This document shows, piece by piece, positions 12,791 through 24,600 of a stretch of DNA of 64,000 nt. The notes under the pieces were generated by a model. That model saw only the letters and a program-made list of their open reading frames with translations, ran no database searches and was not told the DNA's origin. The translations under genes were made by a program, and so were the position numbers. The first letter of the stretch is position 1. Every line of letters starts with the position of its first letter. This DNA is from Dermatemys mawii (Eukaryota; Chordata; Testudines; Dermatemydidae): contig ML677334.1 of the NCBI GenBank assembly GCA_007922305.1, positions 24,101,074 through 24,165,073 on the forward strand. Reading direction: 5' to 3'.

Positions 12791-13922
12791 ACCAACTTTA
12801 CGGCTACTACTCTCAAACCTAAGCTTAAGAAAGAAATCCCCAGTACTTGGCCTGAGTTAACCCTAAAGGACATATAGTGGTAGTGGTAGCTTATTATAGA
12901 AGCTTCTATTACCTTTTGAAACTTAAGACTGGAACTCATTTCTGTGCATGTTTTTACCTGCTTTAACCTTGTAAATAACTTACTCCCTTTTCCCAGTTAA
13001 TAAATCTTTAAACCAGTTTATTATAGTATTTGCTACAAGCATTATATTTAGTGGGAGATCTAAGGTGCAACTGACCTGAAGTAAGTGAGTGGCCCTTTGG
13101 GACTGCGAGTTATCATGTTTGGCTGCATGTGTGTTCTCCAATGACCACAAAATCGTTAAGGTGCAAAGGCGCTTGGTCAGGCTTATTGTTAGCAAAGCAT
13201 GGTCCTAGCTTCCCAGATCAATGTCTACAATTATACTAGCACATATATGCACGTGACAATGGATGCAACTCAGTCAGTGGCGGGACTTTCCACCTGCTCC
13301 TTCAGTTGGACAAAGACAGTCCCACCGAGATACATCTTTATACACCAGTACAAACAAGTTACGTATCCCCCTTGACATATCAGGGTACTAACCTCTGACA
13401 TATTGGGGTGCCACCCATTGCCTTATATCTGTAGGTTTGATCAAAACGTCTCTATCCATCATATTGTCATCCTGCCCTTATCCTTAAGATGGGGCAGCAT
13501 GTTCCTGTTACTTTGGGGAATGTGTTTTTCAGGGTGTTCTAGTACCACCCTTCTGGAATGTGCTTGCGTGAGTGTTTTGTGCCTAGCATCTCACAGGAAT
13601 GTGTGTTTTTGCAATATCAATCTTCTGCTTGTCAAATTCTTGCTCACAACTTAACTCTGCCTTATCTCAGCAAGGTTTTGACTACTGTAGCCCAGGCTTC
13701 TGATATATGGACTTACATTTTATGTCCTCTCTCTACTAAAGGAAGAACACTGAAGATCACAGCAATATTCAGGTAAGAGACCATCTAACACAAAGGCAAG
13801 TTTAGTTGGGTGGCAAGATGGATTGGAATTAGGGCTGGATTTCCAATTAGGCACAACAGGCATATGCCATGGGGTACTGGCGTCCCAGGGGCGCCTAAAA
13901 GTTAAAACTGGGTTAAAAGTAA

Positions 13923-14005
13923 TTTTGTGTGTGTGTGTGTATATGTGTGTGTATATATGAGAGAGAGAGAGAGATTGTGTGTGTCTGTGAGAGTCTGTGT
14001 GTAGA
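13923..14005 (+). repeat. (GT)n/(GA)n microsatellite
   Basis: Compound simple repeat: GT runs, a short TATATG interruption, a GA run, then more GT-rich sequence. Confidence 0.9.
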
Positions 14006-14946
14006 AGGTGAAAGTATTTTTCTACTATCTAGCATAATTTTAAGAGATTCCATATAAAAAGCTATATTAAAAACACGTTACAAAATGAAGGAGCACTAAA
14101 GTTAAGAAATGCCAAAATTGAAAAATTTCCACATAATGCAAGATGTGCATTCCACAACTTCCACATAATGTAGGATATATGCATTATGGTCCAGATTCAG
14201 TCAGAACTGTAGAAACTAAATTATACAAACTAAATAGTTGTTTCAGTACCTATTTATGGAAAAAAAGGACAATTGCCTGAATGTAGAAGGTAATGTTAGG
14301 CAATTAAATTATGCATCTCAGTGCATTAATAGTGCTAAGCATTTCCATTTTAGATCACTAATTTCCAAAGACTTGAAAGAGCCACATATTCACTAACCCA
14401 AACTATTCAACAGCAGTTCAAAACAAAAAGATTTTCATTCTACTCAAAAAAAAAAAAACCCATGCAGAACACTTTTTTTCTCTCCATTTTTATAACCCAC
14501 AGAAATTAAATCAATGCGAGTCAAAAAATGACTTTAGTAAAACGTCCCATTACTGCCTTAGGAAAGTTGAATGCGTTTTTAAAAATCATGTTTTCAGATT
14601 TTTCAAACTTGTATTTCTTTTTGGGTGGAAATATGTAGACATTCTGAAAAAAATGCATAGGGTTGCCTAGGCAGATTTTACACTGTGGTAACATTTACAA
14701 ATGAAAACTCTTAGGATTCATTTTTGGGAAATAATGTCAAACTTAACATGAAAAACCAAAAATTAGCTATTGCTTCTACCTGGTCAGAGTCTAAATTCCT
14801 TTCTAGACCAAGTCACAATAACTAATGCAAGTGATTTTTGAAAAGCTTATTTGAGTACAGATATTTGAACTTAAAATTTTATACCAAAACTTTTGTTTCT
14901 TAAAATATTCATCACAACTAAATTAAGACTAGACTTTTTAAATAAA

Positions 14947-14952
14947 TTTATT
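14947..14952 (-). terminator. Candidate EEF1E1 poly(A) signal
   Basis: A minus-strand AATAAA (TTTATT on plus) lies about 535 bases past the EEF1E1 stop. It would give a 3' untranslated region of ordinary length. Other A-rich hexamers lie nearby, so this is only the best candidate. Confidence 0.35.
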
Positions 14953-15486
14953 AGATCACATAAATATTGTTTGCAACTGATACATTTATCTATTCCCTTT
15001 TTCACATCCTTGGCACACGATATAGCTCTTACCATAATATTTACAAAACTGGTGTAAACATCCATGGAAAATAAAATGAAAATAATGAAGTGCTAAGTAT
15101 GTAAAAGGTCAATAAATAGCAAAATGGAGTGAATATTGAAGGACAAGTTGTTCATTTGCCCTATATTAAAGATTCAACCATTACATGAGTAAAATAGTCC
15201 CCTTTAAAAAAAAAAGGTTAAAAACTTGATTCTTGATTCCCATTTTTCACTACTGTTGCATTTTAACAAACAAACTATACCATTCTTTTATGAAGTTCAA
15301 ATCTTAAATGATAGTTTTTCAACGCAATTTCATTATTTTAGGCATCAGCTGTTCTTGTTCACATAAGGAATGTTATACATCTACGCTTACAAGTTAGTGG
15401 TTTTGAAATGTGCACTTTTGAAATCCAGACAACATATCCCATTTTTTCAGTTCCCAATCACCCTTCCAATATGGCACTGATGACCC

Positions 15487-15627
15487 CTAATGGGCATTAG
15501 TATAGAGTCTGTTCTTCATGAAGACGATATTAGACAGATGTTGCCTGATACCTGGATAATGTTGAATGTGATTAAACCAGCGAGACACATTAAGGTATTT
15601 CTCCTTCTCTTGCACTGTAAGTTCAGC
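15487..15627 (-). CDS. EEF1E1: EEF1E1 coding exon 4 with stop codon
   Basis: This exon encodes residues 134-179, beginning AELTVQEKEKYLNVSRWFNH and ending RLYTNAH, then TAG (15489-15487). The acceptor is TTTAG before GCT (AG at 15629-15628). The C-terminus differs from the human protein by one residue in the last few (TNAH against TNSH). The 3' untranslated region continues to lower coordinates. Confidence 0.97.
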   Translation of the reverse strand, partial: AELTVQEKEKYLNVSRWFNHIQHYPGIRQHLSNIVFMKNRLYTNAH

Positions 15628-18600
15628 CTAAACAAGGGAAGAAATACAAGATGTTAAATAATCATATCCCTATTAACGCAAAAACATATAATAAATTACA
15701 GAATAAAAAGTTTTATAAAGTCAGTTCTTAAATAGGATGAAAAATTATGACAGTCTAGCAGTGCTGTACATTGATTTTATTTTTTGGTTGAGGAATTTTA
15801 AAACTGTATGTTAGTTTTATGGAAGTCTGAAGATTTTCAACCATAATTTGCATAATTCAACAGAAAACAGAACTGGAGGCTCAGTTGTATGGGTTTAAAG
15901 CAGAGATTACAAGGCATACAGGCCTGGCTCTTGTTCTTGTACCTCTAGTAAAGTGAAGGAAGGCTGGAGTTTAACACGTTTAGCAAGGGATTATCTGTAT
16001 AATATTCTTAGGAAAAGTTCTGAAAGACATACAAGTAATCCTCACTGTTGAGACTAGTCTAGGAAGCTGTATGTTGAACTGCAGTCTTGCATCTCAGGCT
16101 AATGCCTAGTTTACATTTTTAAAAAGCAGTACTGTACAGACGGATGGACTGTTTCCACACATATTCAAGACAGAAATGAATTATTTCTTACCGCTTGATC
16201 TAAGAGTGTCAACAATAGTTTTTGGGTATATTTCAACAACTCTGGAAAAGTCCATAAATGCAATCATCACATACAACAGCAACTTATTTTCTTTAGATGT
16301 ATTCAGATTACTAACTAGTATCTAGGATACAAGGGGCATCATTCAAATCACCACAACCAAAAGCTATAGATTGAGGATCTGTCCACATTAGAAATATAAC
16401 CATGAATTAGTCGGGTTGTCTGTCATGGTTAGTGGTGCATATGTGTAGTAATATGCAACCTGGCACTAGCACCTAGTGCAGTTGTGATGAAGCAGCACAG
16501 AATGATGTCCTGGGGGGAGAGTTGACTAGTAAGAGGTGGCTCAATCATCCACATGATGGGTAGAGCCCTGTGCAAATACAAATTTATATCCGCGGATAGA
16601 AATTGGTATCCACTGAACCACAGAGCTCTTTAGGGAATTGCAGTAGTGAAAAGAGCAGAGTATGGGGCTGCCACTCCCAGGAGTCAGCGGCCCATGCCAG
16701 CGGCTCCTCCTGTGAGGCTGTACCACCCGCAGCCCCATCCTCTGACACGGCTGTCCAGACCCAAGACAGGAGACGCAGTCATGCGGACAGCTGTGAGGAA
16801 GAGACAGACGGTACAGCCACATGGGAGGAATTGCCAGCACAGGCTCGTGGGATTGGCGGCCACACGTTCTGCTCCTTTCACCACTGCAGTTCCCAGGAGA
16901 CCCCTTTAGTTCAGTGAATACAGATTTGCATCCATGGATATAAATTTGTATCTGCGCAAGGCTCCACTGACAGGGAACTGGGTAAAAGCTATTGGAGGCG
17001 GCGAAGAATGGAGATATGAGCCAGCAGATAAACTGAAGCCTAGGTAGGAGGAGAGGTGATAAAATAAAAGAAGAACAGGAGAATAAAAGTAAGGGACTGG
17101 GAAGTGAGAAGGAAAATAGCAAAGTCCTCATATCTGAATGAAGGGGGAAAAAGACCTGGGTATGTGAGCAGGCAGACAGTTAGAGAACGGAAGAACAACA
17201 TTCTAATACAGCTGTAGATTTTATCAAGGGGAAAAAAACTGAAAGGAAATAAAATTGGTGAAAAAAAATGATCAAAAAGCTGTGTTTGATTAAAACAGAT
17301 CCAGAAAACAGTAAGCAAGAAGCCCACCAACCAAAGATCTAAAGCAGCGGTCTCAAACGCCCAGCCTGCAAGCCTCCCCATGGGGCTCCAGCAGTTTTGG
17401 GGCTGGGTTTTCTCCCTTGACCGCACCTCCTGGCTCCGGGCACTCCCCCCACCGCCAGGAGCCCCAGCAGCACAGTAGAGTCTGCCTGCTCGCTCCAGTG
17501 GCTGCCAGACCCTCCCTGGGGCAGGGCTGTGCCTCTGCGCGCTGCCCCCACCTCGAGTGCTCCTGCAGACAATGGACTGCTCCAGGGGCAGTGCCTGGGG
17601 GCAGCAGAGTGCAGAGGCCCCCCCGTCTCGCCCCACCTTGTAGCCGCAGGAAAGTGCCACCCCCACCCCCTACATATCCCCTCCTGCCCCCAAACTCTCC
17701 CCCAGAGCCTGCACTCCCTTCCCACACACTCTCTCCCGCCCACCCCGAAACTCCCTCCCAGAGCCTGCACTCTCTCTCCCTCCCCACATACCCACTGCTG
17801 CCCGCAAACTCCATCCCAGAGCCTTCACCCCGCCCCCTCCCAGAGCCTGCAACTACTCTTCCTGCACCCCCACCCCATCCCAGCCCACAGCCTGCACCCA
17901 AACTCCATCCCAGAGCCTGCATCTCGTATTCCCTCCTCCACCCAAACTCTTTCCCAGAACCTGCACCCCAATCCCCTACCCCAGCCGACCTTCCCAACCC
18001 AAACTCCCTCCCAGAACCTTAGGCAGGTGGGGGAGGAGTTTTTTGGGGGGCGGGTTCTGGGTTACATGACCAACATTATTGGCCTGCTGGGAGGATTTGA
18101 GGACTGGCACTAGCCCTAAGGTAAATTGAGTTTGAGACCCCTGATCTAAAGTGTATGAACAGAGAGAATGACTGTTTGAACATCTATTGAAGGAGTACCG
18201 GTTAGTGGTGCCGAATGGACAAGTGAGGGCCACTAGGGCCTGCTTGTGGATAAACTCAGTGAAAATAGGTACAGCCACAGAAACATCAAATCTAAGAAAC
18301 ACTTCAAGTCAAAGAGAAGCAAGCGACACAGGAATATCTACACTACCCGCCGGATCGGTGGGTAGCGATCTATCGGGAACTGATTTATCGCGGCTCGTGT
18401 AGACGTGATAAATCAATCCCCGGGTGATCTCCCCGTTGATGGGAGAGCAGCAGTGGTCGACTCGCCACCATGAGGACGCCCAGGTAAGTCAACCTAAGAT
18501 ACACAGACTTCAGCCATGCTGTTTGCATAGCTGAAGTTGCGTATCTTAGGTCGATCTTCTCCTCACCCTACTGCAGACTAGGCCACAGTATATTACTCTC

Positions 18601-21600
18601 TCTTGGTCTTGTTAACAACAATGCATTTGGTACTAACTACACTGTGTACAAGCTCACAAAGGTTAATGCGTTGGTAACCTATACTTTATTATTATAAGTT
18701 GCAAGTCATTGGTAATGTTCTATAATATTTATGCTCCTGGTATAATTTTGGGGGTTTCCCGTATAAAGTTCTAAAGATTTAAAATTATCCCTTTTGTCCT
18801 GGTTTGCGCCTCTGCCTCTCCTTACAGTTGCCTTGCCTAGCCAGGTCACCACATATGTTCCACATTTTTAAAGAGTTTTCAAGTAAAGACCTTAGGGTTA
18901 TTGGAAGAATCTAGCTGTGAACGTAAATTAACTGGCCCTGGGAAGATGAAACTAGAAGGAGCTTCCAAGGGGTAACAGCCATTATGCTGACTTTTCATCC
19001 TCCCTCCTTCGTGATCATGTAGTAATTGTGAACAGGATTTATTTATGACCAGCCCATCAGTAACCATCTTAATAATGAAAAGCTTTAAAAGCTGCCTCAC
19101 TGTATGTCTGAAGACACACAGCCAATCCAGGAGGAGGACTACAGAGGTGAGCTTTACTCCACTTTTGCATTTATTTACATGGCAAAATTCTTGGTTGCAG
19201 TCAAGACATTGGCCCAAGATTCTAAATGAAATCTAATTACCACTACATTTTCTTTGAAGTCAAAGACATGGGAGACGCACTGAAATTCTGACTGCACTGC
19301 TTGTTCTTCACTGTCTGTTCTCCTTTCTGTAGGATTAGGATTTCTCTACAATCATCTCTCTACTGTGATAGGGTTTTTTTAATTTTTAATTATCCGTCCT
19401 AGATCCTCCATTGCCAGCTTAATTTCCAGTGTGCTTTACAAATGCTCTGTTCTCTCTCCACATCCTTCCATATTAATTGAGGGACTCCAAACTTGATTAA
19501 GCCCAGAAAGGCAGACAGCAATCTACCATGAAGGGACCAAAGATGATCTTTCGTTGAACCTGCCATATCAGATTATATATGCAGGTACAGATAGAAGCTT
19601 GCTTTCTTCTTCCAGTCTATGAATAAAAGTTAGGTGTGCAAGAGTGATATCTATTCATTCTAAAAATCTTTAGAAATATAGTGACTAGAATAATCAGTTC
19701 AATTCACTAACTACACATGCTTCCTTTGTTTAATGAGTTTTAAATCCACAACATATTGTGATAAACTTTTCACCTTGTGTGTCCAGCAAATTCACAGTAG
19801 TCTAACACAAAAATTAAAATGTTTTTGTGCACTTTTAATTGAATTTCCATCCAAAAAGAGCTTTACACAAATCAATAGTAAGAAATGAGTCATCTAGTAA
19901 ATGATGATTCATTCACCATTTTCTAACATAATAGAAAATTGAAAATTAAGTATGTGAATAAATGTAGATTAAGCTACATAACTGCTAACAAATGTTTATT
20001 GAGCTAGCATATTGGCTTGTTAGCAAACAAAGATCCATTTTAATATGAAGGCTATATTTTAATTGCAAATCAACATGTTTTAATGGTTACTAACCTCTCT
20101 CAAGAAGATAACTAAAAAATACAAATACAAAATATGATTTAAGTTGATTATTTAAATCAATCCATGCTGGCCAGAGCAAATGTGAGTACTGTGCTAGAGG
20201 AATGTTACAGCGGGATATTACTGTATCTGAAGATATGCACTCCCAGCATCTGAAGACTGATTGTTCCAAATTTAGTTTGGCGCTGGAAGCCACACAGAAG
20301 ATGTCAGCTCCAACTTGCTGTATAATAGGAACAAAGAGGGAAAAAGATGGGATAATTCTGAGTAGTTTCAGTAGCTAGAGTCTCAAGCTGAGCTTCATCT
20401 TGTAACAGTCAACTTTTGGGACTGCAAGAGTTGACTATAACAGGCATATTTCCCCCATTGTACTCTATTGTAGAGCTGTACTGCACATAACTGGAGTAAG
20501 AAATGCAAAGATAAGAGGGCATGGAGATGATAAAAATACCAGAGATTGAATAGGGTAGGGTAGGAGTCGGGAAGAAGAGCAGAAAAGAGAACATTTCCTC
20601 TTCTCATCACAATATTGATTTTCCAGAGCTGCCTTTGCTGAATTATTGTAACTCTGAACTAAGTCAAGCACATCTAAGACCCCAATAGTTCTTTCAGCAG
20701 CTTGGAAACAAGTAGATTTTGCAGCATCACTTACAACAGACACCACACGTTCCTAGATAAATGAACTCACTTGCCAGAATGCAAACATACTATTGCCACT
20801 ATATTTCTGCAAAAAATTCAGCAATTCAAACTCTAATCCCCCTTTCTGGTCCATTTCAATTTTATTGAAACAATTAGCAAGCTTGCCTTCTACAGGTGCA
20901 GAAAGGTGAAATCCTATTTCTACAGCCCTGCACACTGCAACAAGTACACAAACACTTAAATCAGAACCCATTTTTTTCTGCTGCATTAGAAACACAATTA
21001 AATCAGCATTATCCAAATAGAAAAGAACAAAATTGGTAAGAGAAATATTTCAGCTTTTTAGAGACCTGACCATCCAAAAAGTGAAAGCTATTAAAAGCAA
21101 CACAGAATGGTCTTTTAATTAAAATACCCTGTAAAACTGCCAGAAGTTCACCATATAGTTGGGCATTCAATGACAGGCATAGAACAGACATCTCTGATCA
21201 CACATAATTCTTCTAAATATTTACTGTAGTTTGACATTGGTACCAAATATAAAGCAGCAGCACAATTTGCAAAGCAATGAAGATTATGGCAAGAGCAATG
21301 TGTATACCCTGAGGCCTTACAAAATTCAGTATTTAAAACATAAAATGTGCTAAAAGTACTGCAACATTCTGGAGCAAACTATGGTATTTTATTAGCAGCA
21401 CTGCAGTTAAATATGTCCTTTTTCGGATAAAAAAACTATTTTTAATGGGGAAGACACTGGGCCATAAAAGGTTGAATTACACTGAAATTTAGCAGATAAT
21501 AGGCACAAGATTCCTCTCATACTAGTAACTCTGAGACTTCAATAATTATTTGATTTACAAAAGTGAAAAAAAAAAGGAGGAGGATTAGTTCTACTAGGAG

Positions 21601-24600
21601 CTTTTTAGCAGAATGAAAAAACAGAGTGCAAAAATATCTATTCTGAAAACAAAACCTCCTTTGTACTCTTGGAAAAAAATGGGCAATATATTTTACCTTA
21701 TTTACATAATGTACTCTGCTGCTGTAGTATATTAAAAAAGCACTTTGTGGCATGCTCTAGTTTTTACTCAGAACATAACTCTTAGGTTAATTGTTTAGAG
21801 ATAATCTCCAGAGCATTTTTACAACTTTTTGTTATAGATGGATATTTTCTGTTCTTCCTCATTAAATTAGATAATTCCCCCAAGTTAAGAAAATCTGCTG
21901 TTCTGCTATTAAAATAATTATCTGCTATTAAAGCAGATAGCAAACAAACAGCCACTGAATTTAAAGACTTTTTAAAATGAGGAAAACCTTTGATATTTCT
22001 ATGCAGAGCTGATGAAGGCTCACCAAAGTAGTCATTACACAATGAGCCTAGAACTAGGGCCATGGTTACACTGGCACTTTATAGCGCTATAAAGCCCCTA
22101 CGAGCGCTATAACCTACTCTCCGTCCACACTGGCAAGGCACTAATAGCGCTATAACCGCGGAGTTATAGCGCTATTATAAATCCACCTCCTCATGGGGAA
22201 TAAGGGCTGTAGCGCACCTGCTGTAGCGCTACAGGAAGAATGTGGACACCCACTGCGTATTAATTGGCCTCCAGCCTGTCCCATAATTCCCGTTCGAGCC
22301 ACTCTGGTCATCACTTGCAAACTCTTTTGTCCTGTCCTCAGGTGACCACACGTCAGACCCGCCCTTTAAAGTTCCAGGGAAATTTGAAAATCCCCTTCCT
22401 GTTTGCTCCAGCCAAGCGTGGCGTGCTCCCAGGGAACCCTTGCAAGTGATCATTCTCATTGATCAGATTGATTGCGTGGCGTGGTCTCAGGGAATCCTTG
22501 CAGGTGATCATTCAGATTGATCATCATGACTCCACGTGCCATGCCTCCCCGCAATAGGCGATCCCCAGCATGGAGCAATAGTGAGGTGCTGGACCTCATC
22601 AGCTGCTGGGGGGAAGAGGCTGTTCAGTCTCAGCTGCGGTCTAGCCGCAGGAATTTTGACACCTATGGGCAGATATCACGGGCCTTGGCAGAAAGAGGCC
22701 ATGAGCGGGACACTCTGCAGTGCCGTGTTAAGGTAAAGGAGCTTAGGAATGCGTATCGCAAAGCCCGCGAGGCAAACGGCCGCTCAGGGGCAGCCCCGGT
22801 GACTTGCAGATTTTATAAGGAGCTGCACGCGATACTTGGTGGTGATCCCACGGTCACTCCATCGACCACCACGGACACTTCCCAGCCCACCAGTGAAGGG
22901 GGGGGTGAGGAGGAGGACGAAGAGCAGGAGGATGAAGAAGAGGAGGAGGATGAGGACGAGGCAGCAGCGATCCAGGGCACGGAGGAGTCCCTGGACGCAT
23001 GCAGCCAGGAGCTCTTCTCAACCCAGGAGGGCAGCCAGCCACAGCGTCCGGCGGTTGCAGGGGCCAGCTCAGCAGCGGATTGCGGAGGTAAAGCTGCTTT
23101 TCTATGGGGAAGGCTGGCAGCTTGGGGTGGAAAGGGATGAGGGGGGCATTCCACCTGGTGCTCTGTTCAAGCCAGGAGGAGGGCAGGGGGGCATGCAGCC
23201 AGGAGCTCTCCTCTAAAGCCAGGAGGAGGGCGGACAGCCACAGCGTCCGGCAGTTGCAGGGGCCAGCTCAGCAGTGCACTGCGGCAGTAAAGCTGCTTTT
23301 CTATGGGGAAGGCAGGCAGCTTGGGGTGGAAAGGGATGCTTGCATGCTTGCCTACATGTGGAATAGTGCATTGATGTAGTCTATCACCTCGCGGTAGTCA
23401 TCATCAGTAATCTCTTCAAAGGTCTCAATAAGAGCACTTGCAATGCGCCTGCGCAGGTTTCCCGGGAGAGCCAGCGTGGTCCCCGTCCCGGTCCCGGTCA
23501 CTAGTCCCTGCCACTGTGCTACAATGGGTGGGGGGAGCATTGCTGCACATAGGCATGCTGCATATGGCCCTGGGCGGAAGCCGCATCTTAATAAAATCCC
23601 TTCCCTTTGCTCCTCAGTGACTCGAAGCAACGAGATATCTTCCAGGACAAATACCTACGGAGAATGTTGGAACAGTGTTCAGAGTAGGGCTCCTGCCACT
23701 TCCCGGCACTCCACACACACCCCCACCCCCGCCACAGCTTTTCAGGGCAGGGAAGAAATCCTTTCCCCTGCCTGCTGCTCACACTGTGGCTCCTGCAACG
23801 TACCGGCACTCCCCACCCCCTCCCCCGCCACAGCTTCTCAGGGCAGGGAAAAAATCATTTCCCTTGCCTCTGGAGTCCACTCACCATGGCAGGGGCTCCG
23901 TTGCTGTATCTGTGCTGTCTGCGGGACAGGCAAACGGGGAATGCGGGGGAATGATAGGCATGTCTGCTCTTTACAAGGGAACCACTGTGAAATGTATCTT
24001 TTTATTTTAGAAGGGTCGTCCTTCACCCCTTCGCCATCGCTCTTATCAACAGCTGAGAGGCTCAGGCGACTGAGGAAGCGGCCACGAAGGAGCAAAGAGG
24101 ATCTTGTACAGCAAGTAATGCAACAGGCTGTAACGGAGAATCGAGTTGCACAGAGGTGGAGGGAGAATGAGAGCAAGTTGAGGGAGAAGGCGCGGAAGGA
24201 GAACGCGATTCACCGCCGGAAAAGCACCGACAAGCTGCTCTCATTACTGCAGCTTCAATTGCAGACTATGCAGCGGCTTGTCACCCTTCAGGAGGAGAAG
24301 CTCCGCACCCACCACCCCAATTATCGTTTGCCCCAACTCCCTTCCCCTTCCTTGCCTCTGTACCCTCCAGGCCAGTATCATCAGCCAAATGGTTATCACC
24401 ATCCACAGCTGCCTCCAACCCCTCTGTCTTCACCGGACAACCCCCAGACCCCACACCATTATCCACTGCAGTCTACCCCTAATAACATGCCTTACTGGCC
24501 ACCGCAAATGGGGTTCGGGGGACATGGCCACTTTGAGGGCACTGGAGACTCAGAGACCCGGACATACTCCGATCTCTGACTGACCCCACGACACCCCCAT

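Larger units (their letters stand above)
12160..13200. repeat. Probable diverged LTR-type repeat, interrupted
   Basis: The segments around 12240-12630 and 12790-13110, including 'cccagttaataaatctttaaaccagtttatt' and 'gggagatctaaggtgcaactgacctg', have the wording of an LTR family I associate with turtle genomes. It has an AATAAA signal (near 12999-13004). The Penelope-type relic at 12637-12790 interrupts it. The ends are not defined, and the family assignment is from memory. Confidence 0.35.
13200..15486. other. EEF1E1 3' flank and 3' UTR; no other gene seen
   Basis: AT-rich. It contains the EEF1E1 3' untranslated region at its right end and the microsatellite at 13.9 kb. No neighbouring gene is recognised. 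BLOC1S5 lies on this side of EEF1E1 in mammals, but no exon of it was found here. Confidence 0.4.

Noticed and set aside
1..15000. Search for BLOC1S5, the mammalian downstream neighbour of EEF1E1
   Set aside because: No block resembling its coiled-coil protein was found on either strand within this window.
17040..18113. Several 140-215 codon frames on both strands
   Set aside because: They come from the C/G-rich minisatellite core of a hAT element with perfect target duplications; the products are low complexity.
18879..19217. 112-codon minus frame in EEF1E1 intron 3
   Set aside because: No recognisable motif and no phase-consistent splice partner with the blocks at 20.6-26.8 kb.
23443..24010. 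N-terminal part of a 378-codon plus frame in the Harbinger
   Set aside because: It is read-through of the Myb-gene intron; the acceptor at 24010 joins exon 2 in frame to exon 1 at 23087.
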